A DNA stretch of 64,000 nucleotides, from positions 372,001 to 436,000 of the forward strand of contig JBBPTG010000004.1 in the NCBI GenBank assembly GCA_038093975.1, in the 5' to 3' direction. Below the pieces are notes generated by a model. That model searched no databases. It worked only from the letters and a program-made list of their open reading frames with translations, and was not told the DNA's origin. The stretch comes from Chalciporus piperatus (taxonomy: Eukaryota; Basidiomycota; Agaricomycetes; Boletales; Boletaceae). Below, piece by piece: positions 11,154-23,321 of the stretch. How positions within the stretch are numbered: position 1 is the stretch's first letter; the number at the start of each line of letters is the position of its first letter. Both the position numbers and the translations under genes were made by a program.

Positions 11154-12924
11154 ATGTCCTTAGAAAAGCCCACACCGCGTCTGCATAAACGGCGCGCTCA
11201 GCCTGCTCTGCGTCGTATCGAGTATGTGAATCATTACGTCGTTCTCAATGTCTTGCCTACTTACAAACAGGACAGACAAGACCCATCACCTCACCGGTCC
11301 ATTCTTGGCTCAGACGTACGTTTAAATGAAGCTAATTCTCACTCGTGCTCATTTTTTCACCCTTCCCAGTCCTATCGACTCAAACACCCCAATCACTCCA
11401 GACATGAAACGCCCACCTGAACAGGGTCTTTGGTCCGACCTCATGTCCTCAAGATGGGTCGTAAATCCTGGTATTCCCTTCATTCCCTTCTCTAAAACCA
11501 AGCTCACCACCCCGCCCTTCCAGTCTCCTCTTTCAAATTGCTCATGCTGCCAATCGTTCTTTACATAAACTGGGAACTCCTCGCCCCTCACGTCGCTCAG
11601 GACCTTCATAATCCCTTCAGACCACTCCTCTTCCTCTCATATCGCGTTCCCGACTCTCCCGACTCTGACGTTCGGTACCAGAAAGGCTACCTAGATTTTG
11701 TTTTCATCGCATACCACATCGTCGTTTTCTCCTTTACGCGCCAAGCCATCACTATCAACGTATGCCATCGCATTGCGCGCTATTTCGGCATAAAACGTGC
11801 CACGAAGTTGGATAGATTCGGTGAACAAGGATATGCTGTTGTCTATTTCACGGTCATGGGTGCTTGGGGTTATGTGAGTACGCGAAACCTCGACCACCGA
11901 CTTGCTTCGTGACTATGCTACATAGCGAATCATGTCTCAACTGCCAACCAACTGGTACCGCACCGAACACTTCTGGCTAGGTCAGTCTCACCACCTTGTC
12001 GTCATACCCCCATATTCTCACTCATCCATAACTCAGGTTATCCTCACTGGGATATGACCCCTGAGCTGAAGCGATACTACCTCACCCATGCCGCCTACTG
12101 GTGCCAACAGCTCATCGTTCTCCTCCTCCGCCTCGAGAAACCGCGCAAGGACTACAGTGAACTCGTTGCTCACCACTTCGTTACCTTGTGGCTTATTGGG
12201 TATATACTCTGTTATCTCGACTGGATTCACCACTCACAATGTTTCGTAGATGGAGTTACCTGGTCAATTTGACCCTCATTGGCAACGCTATATATATGAG
12301 CATGGATATTCCCGATGTCTTCCTTGCTGTGAGCGCTGTCTCGAAGCTGATTTGCATTCTCACTCTGACTGCTCGCGGTAGATCTCTAAGATCCTCAACT
12401 ACCTGCAACTTACTCGCTCAAAACTAGTATCTTTTATGATTTTCCTCGGTGTATGGACGTCAGTCGCCGCCTTCGCCCCCTATTCGTCTGGTCACTGACG
12501 CACTATGCATTAGGTATTTCCGGCACTATCTGAACATTGTAATACTTTGGTCGGTGTGGTACGAATTCGACCTCATCCCGTGAGTACAATTGTCTCGTGC
12601 TTGAAAGCGCCCCTGACATCTCCTCAGTGAGGCAAACCGCGTATGGGCACCGGAAACAGGGGCCTGGCTCGTTTCGTGGATGAAATACCAAATCTTCGTA
12701 CCAATTCTCTTGCTCCAGATCCTCAACCTGTTCTGGTATTACTTCGTCCTGCGCATTGCTCTGAGGTCCGTGATCGCATACCAAGCTGGCGCATTGTCTC
12801 ATCCGTTATTTCTAGGTCGCTCAATCCTACCAGCATGACTGACGATAGATCAGACGACGAGGATGAGGGTGAAGATGCCGAGGGCGACGCGAATGGCGAC
12901 GTTGATCACGAGAAAGAAGACTAG
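11154..12924 (+). CDS. LAG1: Ceramide synthase, LAG1/LAC1 family (TLC domain)
   Basis: An ER membrane enzyme that N-acylates sphingoid bases with acyl-CoA. The Lag1 motif core is HHFVTLWLIGWSYLVN followed by IYMSMDIPDVFLAISKIL, with the His pair and conserved Asp residues of the active site. Upstream pieces PVSSFKLLMLPIVLYINWEL, YLDFVFIAYHIVVFSFTRQA and WYRTEHFWLGYPHWDMTPEL are typical for fungal Lag1, and the tail is the usual acidic stretch ending DVDHEKED. Introns I placed: about 11222-11270, 11315-11369, 11471-11521, then near 11874-11926, 11982-12037, 12201-12250, 12329-12382, 12459-12514, 12580-12628 and 12769-12816. The start at 11154 gives MSLEKPTPRLHKRRAQPALR and is the first Met that splices in phase. 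No homeobox region is present. Confidence 0.92.
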
Positions 12925-13110
12925 GCACGCGTTTGTCGTGAATTGATGCAGACTCAAGTTCAAGACACGATGTCTTTCGTCATTTACGAACATTCATGAT
13001 ACAGGAGTACACTCAAGAGCGAAGACCATGGTATCTGTACACATTTGGGTCCAAATCACTACTAGAAGTATCTCATCTATCTCCTCGGTTGATTCTTTGT
13101 CGTCCATACA

Positions 13111-14667
13111 TTACACATCATTATCTGGAGCGATGGTCTGATTCGTGACGATGGGGCCAAATACACCTTCTTGGTCTGAGAAGTCGTCATCCTCTTCCCA
13201 AGCATCGAAGTTCACCTTGACACCCGCCTTAGCCTGTGGTAGGTTCGGGGTCGCTGTGTTGCCGGTACGACTTGGCCAGCGTTTCTCTCGCTGCATGTCA
13301 ATGGGGTCTCCAGAAGCCATTGATTGCAACGCCAACATTGTGTACTGGTGACCGCGTCAACGGTGGATCCCACAACTCGACGCAAATGAGTTAGCACTTA
13401 CATGTGCATCGTTGCCTGCATTGTGTAGATGTGAAGTGCCGATCTGTAGGTGTCTGCAGACACGTTCTAGAGATCGGCGGTTTGCACTAGCTTCGCCCTC
13501 CAAGGCGGCAAACAGGTCGGAGGTATCGATGATGAAGATACCCTCTTGAGGGAGAACCTCCGGGAGCATGAATGCCATGTTGGGTAATGCCACGCCCACA
13601 GCTTCCGACTTGAGGTATCTGTTGCTCACGTTCGAGCGTGCACGACTGAGTTAGATGCAATCCAACTTACTTGATATCCTGGTTATTATCGTGGAAGATG
13701 AGGAAGAGCGGACCCGCTTTTTGAAGGTCCGCGACGAGAGATTGGATACGGGTCTTGAACGTAGCCTTGTTTATCTCCTCGCTCGTACCAAACGTGTAGC
13801 GCTATAGGGGAGCTGATTGTGTAATGACGGGGATGGAAGTGACCGATCGTACCTCTCTGTTATCAGGAACAAAAGTATTGGTGTAATACTTGTGTTCTTT
13901 GACGGTGAGATGGCCCTTTTCTACGATCTGTTCCCCGTTCTCCCAACAGACGGTGCTCCACCCGAATTCAGTGAGGAGAGTATGGTCCCTGTCCCATGCC
14001 TCGAAGTCGAGTGCACACCACGCGCCACTTTTCTGGGACCAGAAGGTGCGAACGCGCTCGAAGATATCACGACGTGCGTTGAGCGTTGGATCGGCGCCCT
14101 TGAGACGTTTGTTGTTTTTCTCGATTTGCTTGTGGGGGTGAGAAGGGGGGACAAGTGAGTGTAAGAGAGACAGGTAAGTCACCTTGAGAGCCTTACGAAG
14201 ATCATCCCTCGTGCTAAAATGAACGGGAGATACATGCCTGAGACTCGACTCCGTGAGGAGACAGTCCGAGTAGGGAAGTGGGATCGGCTTCTTTGTGAGC
14301 TCCATGGCGTGCAACCAGTACCTCAGGTACTCGACTTGTGCCGAGGAGAAAAGCAGACGGGTCTCAAAGTTCTGCAGAGTACCTGTTATCGTAGGGTGAG
14401 AGGGAGTGCAAGAGATACGAGGTGACAGGGATGGTACCCATGTAAAGTTCGACGCCATTGACGCCCTCTTTGTGCAGGGGGTGTTCTGAGTGGACAATTG
14501 CATCCTGTGCGAGGATGGCCTTGAGCGGGCTGCGATCGTCTGGATCAGGGAGTGCTTGATGCCTGAGAAGGGTGAGATTGGTGGTAGTTGCGATAGAGAA
14601 AGAGAGTGTACCATTCGAAGAATATATCAGTGTATCTGTAATAACCAGTGATCACTGGGGATACCAT
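13111..14667 (-). CDS. Gfd2/YDR514C-like RNase H-fold DEDDh nuclease
   Basis: The protein starts MVSPVITGYYRYTDIFFEW at 14667. An intron joins this to HQALPDPDDRSPLKAILAQD, the fungal Gfd2-like N-terminus. The C-terminal domain has an intact exonuclease signature: CALDFEAWDRDHTLLTEFGW (D-x-E), LIFHDNNQDIKYL (second Asp) and HNAGNDAH (H-x4-D of Exo III). Yeast Gfd2 was found as a helper of the mRNA export helicase Dbp5. Enzymatic activity of this family is inferred from the fold, not something I know to be proven. The tail is acidic and unordered (DAWEEDDDFSDQEGVFG). Introns lie near 14572-14617, 14382-14436, 14137-14183, 13803-13853, 13620-13669 and 13339-13401. It is divergent to CENP-A, only 159 bp from the preferred CENP-A start. 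Confidence 0.78.
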
Positions 14668-14814
14668 GGAGGAGGCGGACTAAGATGAACTTGTGGCCAT
14701 GCATGGTCAGAGGTTATATCAGTGAATCTCCCGCCTCGATCTGCAAGTGACGAAAAAGGCAATCCGAGGTTGAGTCGCGTCCACGGTCCCTCAGGCTACG
14801 TCCAACTCAAACAA

Positions 14815-14820
14815 ACGCGT
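14815..14820. promoter_or_regulatory. MCB-like ACGCGT element just upstream of the CENP-A start
   Basis: A perfect MluI cell-cycle box lies 7 bases before the preferred CENP-A ATG at 14827, and a second ACGCGT is at 14853-14858 inside the first codons. MBF binds this hexamer to drive G1/S genes in other fungi, and CENP-A is often expressed around S phase. One hexamer so close to the ATG is weak evidence. Confidence 0.25.
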
Positions 14821-14826
14821 CCGAGG

Positions 14827-15517
<691 letters not shown>

Positions 15518-16094
15518 TTCTGAACCATTCTGTTTCTTACTCCATCGGCATATGTACTCTATCTTCATTTACCCCTGTCCTAGTCGCTTTGTTGTTGAAC
15601 GTGAACGTTGAATGTCCAGTCCGTCAGAGGGTCTCGTGCTGATGCGGCAAGAATGCATTTGTACATTGTAGTATAGATCTGGGTCAATGCAACTAGGCAG
15701 ATAGAGTGTTTACGAGCAAAGAGGAAACCCAATAAAAACGCGTAAAAGAAACATGGAGCACAGTCTAACGTGACTGCAGATGCATGGACAAGGGGGAAAT
15801 GCTGAAATCCAACAATGCTCCAAAATCGTACTTAATTGTCCGGATGGTTGAGTGAAGAGAGAAAGAGAAAGAAAGCCTGGGTCGATTGAGGAAATTAAGT
15901 TAGGAAATATCCATAGTGGTCGGCGTTGCGAACGGTGACTTTAGAGAGAATATGAGGACTATGATCGATGGTTCGTTCCGATGTGTCTGATATGTCTGAT
16001 TGGGGGGTATCAAATGAATGTGTGAGTGTAACGAATGAGAACCACATGATCAGTGGGAAATGCAAGAGGTATTGTGGCGAAACTTGAACGCCTT
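15518..16094. other. Convergent 3' region, no gene seen
   Basis: 577 bases between the ends of CENP-A and the long minus-strand gene. A purine-rich run near 15850-15880 is the only local bias. It probably holds two 3' UTRs. No ORF with family resemblance. Confidence 0.4.
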
Positions 16095-18708
16095 CTATGA
16101 AGCAGCGGTCCGTCGACGGATGGAGCTGGGTGTAGGACCTGTAGGATACGCAGTAGACACGGGTCTCATTGACGACTTCTTTGCGGCCGACCCCAGGCTC
16201 TGTTCGGGTGGAAGCCAGCTCGAGCGTTGGGAACTAGCAGGCATAGGTCCTCGACTAGCCCGAAGGTCACCCTGACTGCCCGAGCGTGAATTCCCGAAGG
16301 ATTTCGACATCCGGGTATCGTCACTTGAATGTCTTTGATGAGTCCCACTCGAAGCGGGATTCGAGTTGCGACTGCTGTTGTCGACCCCTTCAGAACTGTA
16401 GTTACGGGGGAGCGAGGTCGAACTTTGCAACGGAGAAGGTTGCCCTTGCGACCCCGTGTACGAACGCGGACGTGAGCCGTACTGGCCCATCATGAATGGG
16501 GGCGAGGGGGGAAGTAGGGGCATGTCCATCCCGTAGAATGGCATTACATTGACCATTGAGACAGAAGGGACCATAGGGACTGGTGGAACATTGCTCCATG
16601 CGTATGGATTGAACGAAGTGTGAGGGTTGTAAGGCGGCTGAAGCATCATCTGTTTCGCCGGATCTGAAACCACAGACAAGCGCCTGCTGACATGCCTACC
16701 ATCTCGCCCACGAACGTCCTCTGACGATGCCGTATGGGTAGAGTAGAGCGAGGGTGGCCTCGAGAGACTGTACTGGCTTCCAGGGGTAGGTAGCAAAGAG
16801 CTCGTAGGTGATCCATCGCGTGGTGAGGTCGGTGAAAAGACCAACTCCGGAGTCTTGTGTGGCATACTTGACATCCGAATTGACGCATGAACGGAGCCAC
16901 GAGATTCAGAACGATCACGAACAGAGGTTCGGGAGTGTACTGATGCGGACTCGAGAGGACGGCCAGCACGAGCAGCCTCACGTCGTAGACGAGTTGCTTG
17001 AAGTTCCTCAACGTAAGCACGCTCACGTTCCTCCGCCTGCTTCCTTGCCAGCTCTCTTGACCGTCGTAATTTCTCCATCTCTATTCTCTCGGCCTCCCGA
17101 CGAAGACGTTCTTCCTCCTGGACAACGTGCGAGAGCGTCTTCTGAGGTCTTTGGGCTGCTCTGAGAGATACCAGAGGGCGGGAGGGGACTTGTCGAGGAG
17201 CTACGACCCTCGAAACACGGTTCTCTTGCGGTGGAGAAATCAATCGTTGATTTTCCGATACTCCCTGTGCCGCCCTTGCCCGACGTTCCCGCTCTTCTCG
17301 GAGGAATCGTGCCTTCTCTTCCTTGTTCTTCCGGATGCGAAGCACATAGCCCAAGGGTATCTGATCGTCCTTGCCGTCATCAACTGCAAACCGAACACCT
17401 CGCTTCGCAACAGGTTCGTTGATGGGTACAGATTCAGAAGAACTCGATTCATTGGCTTGGCGCGAGGAAGCTTTTCGAAGACTGCTTCGTGGAGATTCGG
17501 ATGCCGGAGATGAGGCGTTGGTCGGTGGATCTGAGGACGGTGACAGGTCTAATGTGCGATACGGATGCTGTAGCTCCACTTCTTTCATTTCAGCAGGAGC
17601 GTCGAGATCTGCAGGGAAGAGATCTCAGTATCCGAAAGCATTTTAGGTAAATCTACTCACCAAGGGCTATCGCGGGCAAAATAAACTCCATGGCAGGATC
17701 GAACTCGAGATCTTGTTCCACCTCCTCATCACTCTCGAGCAAAGTACCAGCCAGCAGTTCAATCGTCTCCGAAAACTCCAAGACGGCAACCCCCAGCTTG
17801 GAGCCAGCGATTTGGGTACGCGTGACCTCTCCCGACTCCTGACGGGTCCAAAGCTGAAGTCTTTCCTCGAAATATGGGCGGGCGACCCAATTAGCAAGGC
17901 CGACGCTGTGAGCGCTCACGGATTCCGCGGGAGGAAAGAAAGCATCCTGGGAATTCCGAAGAGATTGGGATTTTGGGGTGATCACCTTCGACGCTAGCGG
18001 CGCGATCGACTGCTCGGTAGAGGGAGATAGAAGGTCTAAACGTGCTAAGAGTGCCTTTTTGTGAACTTCAGATTCCAGTGTCTCACGGCGGGGGAGACGT
18101 CGGGAAATATGACACGAGCGAGGGAAAGAGACGGTGTCCCCCAACTGGAGCAGTGGTGGCGAAGTATGTTGGTGTACGAGACTATTCATGATCATAATGC
18201 GAGCGTTTTCGCGGGCGGTAGCTATCTGCTGAGGAGTGTAGGTAGAAGGACGGACTCCGTCTGGTCCGTACTCGTCCTCTGATTGAGAGGACACATCGTC
18301 CGAAGCGGGTTTTGAAGGGTGAAGCAGGTGTGGGGAGGATTGCCAGGAAGAAGAGCGCTGTTCCTCGAGATGATCGCTAGCTGCTGGATTCTTTCCCCCT
18401 AACCAAGATTTCCAATTGCCCTTCTTGCTCGGAGTACGGAGCGGCCCGTCATCGTCGGGAGTGCGTAAAGTAGTCGAACCACTCGAAGAGGAGGAGGAGG
18501 AGTTGGTGAGGTCACTGGCTATGAGCGGAGGTAGTGGTGGTGGGTCTGCCGACGATGCGTGTTTTCGAGAGAGAGAGTTGAACATCCTCGACCTCTTCTT
18601 CTGGACACCTGGAGGCTGTGGGCTGTCCTCGGCAGAGGACGTCGTCGAGGGCGCATCTGACTTGTCGCTCCGCCTGGACGAGGCGAAGACAGAGGCAAAC
18701 CTGCGCAT
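16095..18708 (-). CDS. Long Ser/Arg-rich, largely disordered conserved protein of unknown function
   Basis: I do not recognise a named family. Two large exons are joined over an intron near 17610-17660, giving roughly 850 residues. The first 150 residues are Ser/Pro/Lys-rich and disordered. An ordered part follows: TYTPQQIATARENARIMIMN, ANWVARPYFEERLQLWTRQE, KLGVAVLEFSETIELLAG, and acidic EVEQDLEFDPAMEFILP. In the second exon is a highly charged stretch rich in Glu/Arg (EEERLRREAERIEMEKLRRS and neighbours), predicted as a long single helix or coiled coil. Then comes a Pro/Met/Tyr-rich part (NPYAWSNVPPVPMVPSVSM) and a Ser-rich tail with many RRSS/SRS sites. It starts MRRFASVFASSRRSDKS. The composition suggests a phosphorylated scaffold. 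This is inference from composition only. Confidence 0.7.
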
Positions 18709-19126
18709 AGGGTAGTGGTGATGAAGAAAGGAGCGAAGACAAGGGAGACTTGTGGAGAGTTTAGAGCATTACAAATGAGACTGAGATGGAGCCAAATTAG
18801 CTGCACCGGAAGATGGGTTTCGGGACAGTCCAGTTAGCGTGATCGGCAATTTTTACCGAAACTTGTCGCTGAGCCTCGAGGTTGGCGAGCTCAAGTAAAA
18901 GATGGTTGAACGTTGATCGATTTGATCAACCTGCACAAGCTTTCAAGGGATCCTGTCTGTTCACACCCCACCGACTACAATCACTTTCCGGCAAGAACTT
19001 CGTTCCGGAAGCCAAAATACATCTCAGAGACCCCATATGACTCAAGGATCTGGACACGTTCACCAGGTTCACCCTCTAAATATATCTCCCATAGATCACA
19101 TTCTCCTCGAGGCTTAATGTTCCTCG
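18709..19126. other. Intergenic region upstream of the disordered-protein gene
   Basis: 418 bases between the start of that gene and the 3' end of RRN7, both on the minus strand. It should contain the promoter of the former and the RRN7 3' UTR. No element recognised. Confidence 0.4.
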
Positions 19127-21424
19127 TCATCCCCACCTTCCCTGTTCCGTGCGGCAGGACCGTGCCTGTCGCTTCGCGTTCCACCGCCGCGTTAGCCGTC
19201 TCTCGTACCGCTCCACCACCCCACATAGAAAATCAAAATCCACACCAGCCCATCGCGCAGCCTTCTCAACGAGCATTTTTAGCTCTGGTGAAAGATGTCC
19301 CAGAATGTCCCTCGAGTCGTAGATCGTGTACAATTCTCCCGGTTCTTGGATGCCGACACCTTCTTCGTCATTCCATCTAGTTGATGAGAGTCCCTTGCCT
19401 CTGAGATCTGCTTTGTCGCACTGCGTTACTTCCGTTGTCCTACCTCCCAGAGGAAAATAGTTATCCAGCACACGGTGTTCTATCGCCGTGCGTTCACGTG
19501 CACGTTCGTTCCGCAGCCAGACAAAGTACTCACCATCCCTATTCGGCCCCATTAGTACCCTTTGGCAGTAATCCAGGTATTCATCCAGGGCTCTACCATC
19601 TAGATCGCCCACAGACCTATGCCACCAAAGTCAATTTACCACACGTAAGAACCAGCATTATGACACACATAGGTATTCTTGAGTCAAATCGATGGCTGTT
19701 TGCAGATTTTTCCTCCTGATCAGCCTTTTTGATGGTCGCCAAGAAATCATGTATGTCCGGAAATGCACACGCGGCATCATCGGCATGTCTGGGAATCCTG
19801 GAATGGGATGAACATGTGCGACATCTTTGTGCGATTTTTGGGCTGACCTTCCTTTCCCATCTAGACCGTACACGAGTTTCAGCACCACAAGGGCAGTGGC
19901 GATTAGGGAAACCTCAGGGGGTGCATTGTCATGTTTCTGGCTCTCAGTGTCCCCAATCTTGATGCTAGAGAGCGAGGTCGCGAATGCGTTTGGAAGCGAT
20001 AGTGACAGAGTCAGCACGTTTCCAAGCCTCTTCGTCAAAAAATAAAGTATCGCTGGAAATACTATTAGGTTCGTCCCTGAATGACTTATTGCCAATGAAC
20101 AGGCGTACGTGTGCCACAAAAACATTGTTGCACAACACGCCAAAGGACTGGAGCAGCATTGAGTTCCGGAATGATTATACCAAACGTGTCGTAAAGTCGG
20201 CCGGCAAGGTGAGTGCAAAGGCGATGCAAAGACAAAGTTTTTGGCGCGTGCTGGACATCACATCGGTTAGCATGGGCGCAAATTGGTTAACCTAGAGCAT
20301 ACATGAGGGGACAATGCTTGAACTGCATGTTTTGTGAGGTGCCGGGTAAGAGTTGATGGAAGGAAGCAAACATGATCGAGATACGGAAGCATGTGTGATT
20401 CGATGACACTGTGAGTGCATCAGGGCTGTCCTTGGAGTAGAAGCGATAATGACGGAGGGGGTTGTTGAATGCACCTACTTTATGAAGTCCATGTAAACCA
20501 CGGGCAACCGAATGGTCCAACATGCAAGAACCAGCACTGCGATCGTGTTCTCAGGACGACCTGCGCGGCTTACGAAAGGATTCTTGGATGAAGCGTGTGT
20601 ATTGTTCCTGGAATTAGGGTCGCCCTTTTCACCTGAAGAGCCCTCGTCCGATGAACTGACTTCAGAATTTTCCTCCAAGAGCACTGCGATTTCAGGGTCA
20701 AGCCTTTCCTCCTCACTTGATGAGGAACTTCCGTCAGACGTCGGGACAACGTTCTCCGGAGTGTGAATATTGCCGTCATGCCCAGATTTCGATCGACTGT
20801 GGTTCCCTGGATCGCCTTCCTCAGGTTCAAGTTGGTATCCTTCCTGCTCTCGTGTATAATGGAGTGGCTCCGCGGGTGGCGGATTCGGGATGAGATTCAG
20901 ATAAAGTGTCCATAGATCCCTGCAAATCGTCTGTCGTAATCAACATGCAAGACCGATCAACTCCAGGACAAGACACACTTCAAACTCAGGTGGGAGGTTC
21001 CATACGCTTATCAATGTTGATATTTGGCTGCGAAGAAGCAACTGGAGACACTGATAATAATGAAAGCGAGCTCTCTCGCCATGGTACACTGTATACCGCG
21101 TTTAGTAGTTAAGGTCGGAGAGTTGAGGAATGCGTACGCTTCGGATCCGCTTTGCTCGCCCTTTCCTTCTTCTTCCTTTGAGACTTGAGTGAGCGTTTCC
21201 TTAACATATGCGTACCCATCTCGTCCGCTTCTTCGGACTCGTTGATGTAGTTCTATCGCACACGGGACGGATCGTAAGGAAACAGAATGATCATTTAGTA
21301 TCGATTCAGCTGAACCGGACCTACTCACCTGAAGAACATGTCCTTCGCTGCAAGTGACCAAGCCGATGTTATTCTTGCGCCATTGTCGGGACCCACACGT
21401 TGGGCATTTCTTACGAGGTGCCAT
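19127..21424 (-). CDS. RRN7: RNA polymerase I core factor subunit RRN7 (TAF1B-like)
   Basis: A TFIIB-related initiation factor for rDNA transcription, nucleolar. It begins MAPRKKCPTCGSRQWRKNNI and carries the Rrn7-type zinc ribbon (Cys7, Cys10, Cys25, His29, with GLVTCSEGH). An intron then joins NYINESEEADEMGTHMLRKR and a basic stretch that matches the B-reader/linker of the family. Cyclin-fold parts follow, with an acidic Ser-rich insert (EVSSSDEGSSGEKGDPNSRN), ENTIAVLVLACWTIRLPVVY and DFIK. The C-terminal domain has DLDGRALDEYLDYCQRVLMG and ARWAGVDFDFLCGVVERYER. It needs about ten introns. Its middle (19700-20480) is assembled only approximately. It is divergent to the ERj5-like gene over 190 bp. 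Confidence 0.8.
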
Positions 21425-21502
21425 TCAGAGTATCCTCGATGGATGTCGCGAAGCTGGAAGGTCAGAAATGCTGAGAGTCCTGAGACCGCGCTTCTTGCAT
21501 GC

Positions 21503-21510
21503 TCACGTGA
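21503..21510. promoter_or_regulatory. TCACGTGA palindrome in the RRN7/ERJ5 divergent promoter
   Basis: A perfect 8-base palindrome containing an E-box CACGTG, placed between two outward-facing genes. bHLH factors such as Cbf1 or Pho4 types bind this core in fungi. There is a single site and no functional evidence. Confidence 0.3.
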
Positions 21511-21614
21511 CCCGCTGTCGGCTAGTTTGGCAATGGTTCAGACTTTTCGTGTTTACTCCGATACTCAATACTCAGCGTCAGGCTCCAGGTGCCAACCATT
21601 CTGCAGGTGCTAGG

Positions 21615-22984
21615 ATGAGGGTCTTACTCTTCGTTGCCTTATTGGCGCTGTTGGTGACGGTGGTGTCGGCGTAAGTTGTCATTTTCTTGTTCTGGAATGG
21701 CGAATTAAATGTTCCCGGTCACGTTGCATGAACTTGAAAGATGGACGAAGGTGAGTAGGTTTGACGGGCACGTCGTCGGTGCTTAGATTCATGCGCATAC
21801 TGCAGGAAGATCACGAAATATTCGATCTTGTCACCGCACTCAAGGCAGCAGAAGGTACGCACGTTTCGGCATTGTCAAAACACGTGCCGCATTGCTGAGC
21901 GTGTTGGTCTGATTTTATCTAGGGAAGGGAACTACGTTCTACTCATGGCTAGATGTCTCTCCAACCGCCAGCCTAACGGAAATCAACAAAGCATACCGCA
22001 AGAAGAGTATTCAGCTCCAGTCTGTCTCGTGCGCCGCATGGATGTCACACCAGGACTAACGTTTTCATAGTCCCGATAAAAACCCTGGGGTCAAGGGTAT
22101 TCAAGAGCGGTTTGCAAGGCTGGGTGTTATCACCAATATTCTGAGAAGCTCCGAGGGACGTAAACGGTTTGTATGGTTGTCATAGTGCACCGCATGGTTG
22201 TGACGTTTTTCCACAAGCTATGACTTTTTCTACAAGAATGGTGTACCAAAATGGAGAGGCACTGGATACTACTACTCGAGGTTCCGACCGGGTATTTTGG
22301 TGAGCCTTGGCTATTCTATTACTATCGGGAACTCCTCGCTAGACCATGCTGCGGCGTAGATGGTCTTGGCGTTTCTGGTGATTTTGACAAGTGGATTGCA
22401 ATACCTGGTTCAGAAGATGAACTACAAGCGAGATCTTGAGAAAATCCGACAAACGATCCGTGATGCACGGCTTGCTGCATGGGGACCTAAGCTGTCACCG
22501 CTGGAAGGACGTCGGAAGGTACGTTGGCGTCTTGACCCCTGATATGTCAACGGACTGAGATGATTTTCAGGTCAAGATGAATCTTGGAGGGGGACCACGA
22601 GTGGACGGGGAAGGGAACCTTTTACCTGGGAAGATGATCGATATAATTGTCGATGGCGATGAGGTTTATATTGTAAGTGCATCAACATGGGAGGAATCAC
22701 GGGTGACAGATTTACGTTGGCAGTACGATGGAGCGGATCTCCATTCGCTCGACGAGTCGTCTGCTACTCCGCCTGCAATTTCGAGGACATGGTTTGTGTC
22801 CTTATTGGGTAGGGTGTTTGGCAGAAAGGCGGCCTCGGAAGAAGAGGCCCAAGAGTCACAGGAGAGCGAGGAAGACCGCAGCTCGGGTGCGGTCACGCCG
22901 AACGAGGAGAACCCAGAGAAGGTCGCCCGTGTTCCTGCGATGATGGCTGGAGGGCGGCGACGGAAGGCGGTACGAAACCGGTGA
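21615..22984 (+). CDS. ERJ5: ER membrane J-domain protein, ERj5 type
   Basis: A type I ER membrane co-chaperone that stimulates the lumenal Hsp70. The signal peptide is [19 protein letters not shown]. The mature part starts [16 protein letters not shown]. The J domain is [35 protein letters not shown], with the essential HPD. This motif is created by splicing the intron at about 22018-22070 (LH from one exon, PDK from the next). A hydrophobic segment [19 protein letters not shown] spans the membrane. A cytosolic tail with a conserved basic stretch ([20 protein letters not shown]) and acidic region follows, ending [11 protein letters not shown]. Introns are also near 21672-21740, 21856-21922, 22165-22218, 22299-22358, 22518-22570 and 22673-22730. 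Confidence 0.85.
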
Positions 22985-23321
22985 TGCGATGCGGTTCGTG
23001 TGGGGTAATAGACTCTAGAATTATATAGAACACACACGGATGCAATGTCATTTTGCTATTCCGTGGCTGGTGGCCTCGATTTGACAGTCGGCCGAAAAGA
23101 AAAAGAGAGACGAGGCCAGCGAAACCTTTCTATATTTGCGAATGCTATACTATATGCCAATCTTTTTCTCGGCTGTGATTCCGATCGAGGTCGGGTTGCC
23201 GTACTCTTATCGGCCAATTGGCTTGCGAGTAAACAAATGGCAACAGGCGCACTTTTAATCTCGAGCTCTTCTCTCTTCCCACCAGTTCACACACTTGATC
23301 TGCACTTCATCATCGATTCCG
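22985..23321. other. Intergenic, glutamine synthetase promoter
   Basis: 337 bases between ERJ5 and GLN1, same strand. Apart from the GATA/CCAAT pair listed separately, nothing is recognised. The short ORF starting at 23045 has no family resemblance. Confidence 0.4.
23206..23221. promoter_or_regulatory. GATA-factor site next to a CCAATTGG palindrome upstream of GLN1
   Basis: CTTATC at 23206-23211 is GATAAG on the other strand, the core bound by nitrogen-regulatory GATA factors (AreA/Nit2 type). CCAATTGG at 23214-23221 offers CCAAT on both strands for the HAP complex. Both lie about 100 bp ahead of the glutamine synthetase start codon. This fits nitrogen control but rests on one copy of each. 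Confidence 0.35.

Noticed and set aside
14722..14826. N-terminal extension of CENP-A from the ATG at 14722
   Set aside because: The frame is open, but the protein from 14827 begins like an H3 tail, and using 14722 would leave only 54 bp of promoter to the divergent gene. Kept as an alternative only.
16808..17164. Plus-strand ORFs over the long Ser/Arg-rich gene
   Set aside because: They are shadows of a continuous 497-codon minus-strand exon and have the compositional pattern expected of an antisense frame.
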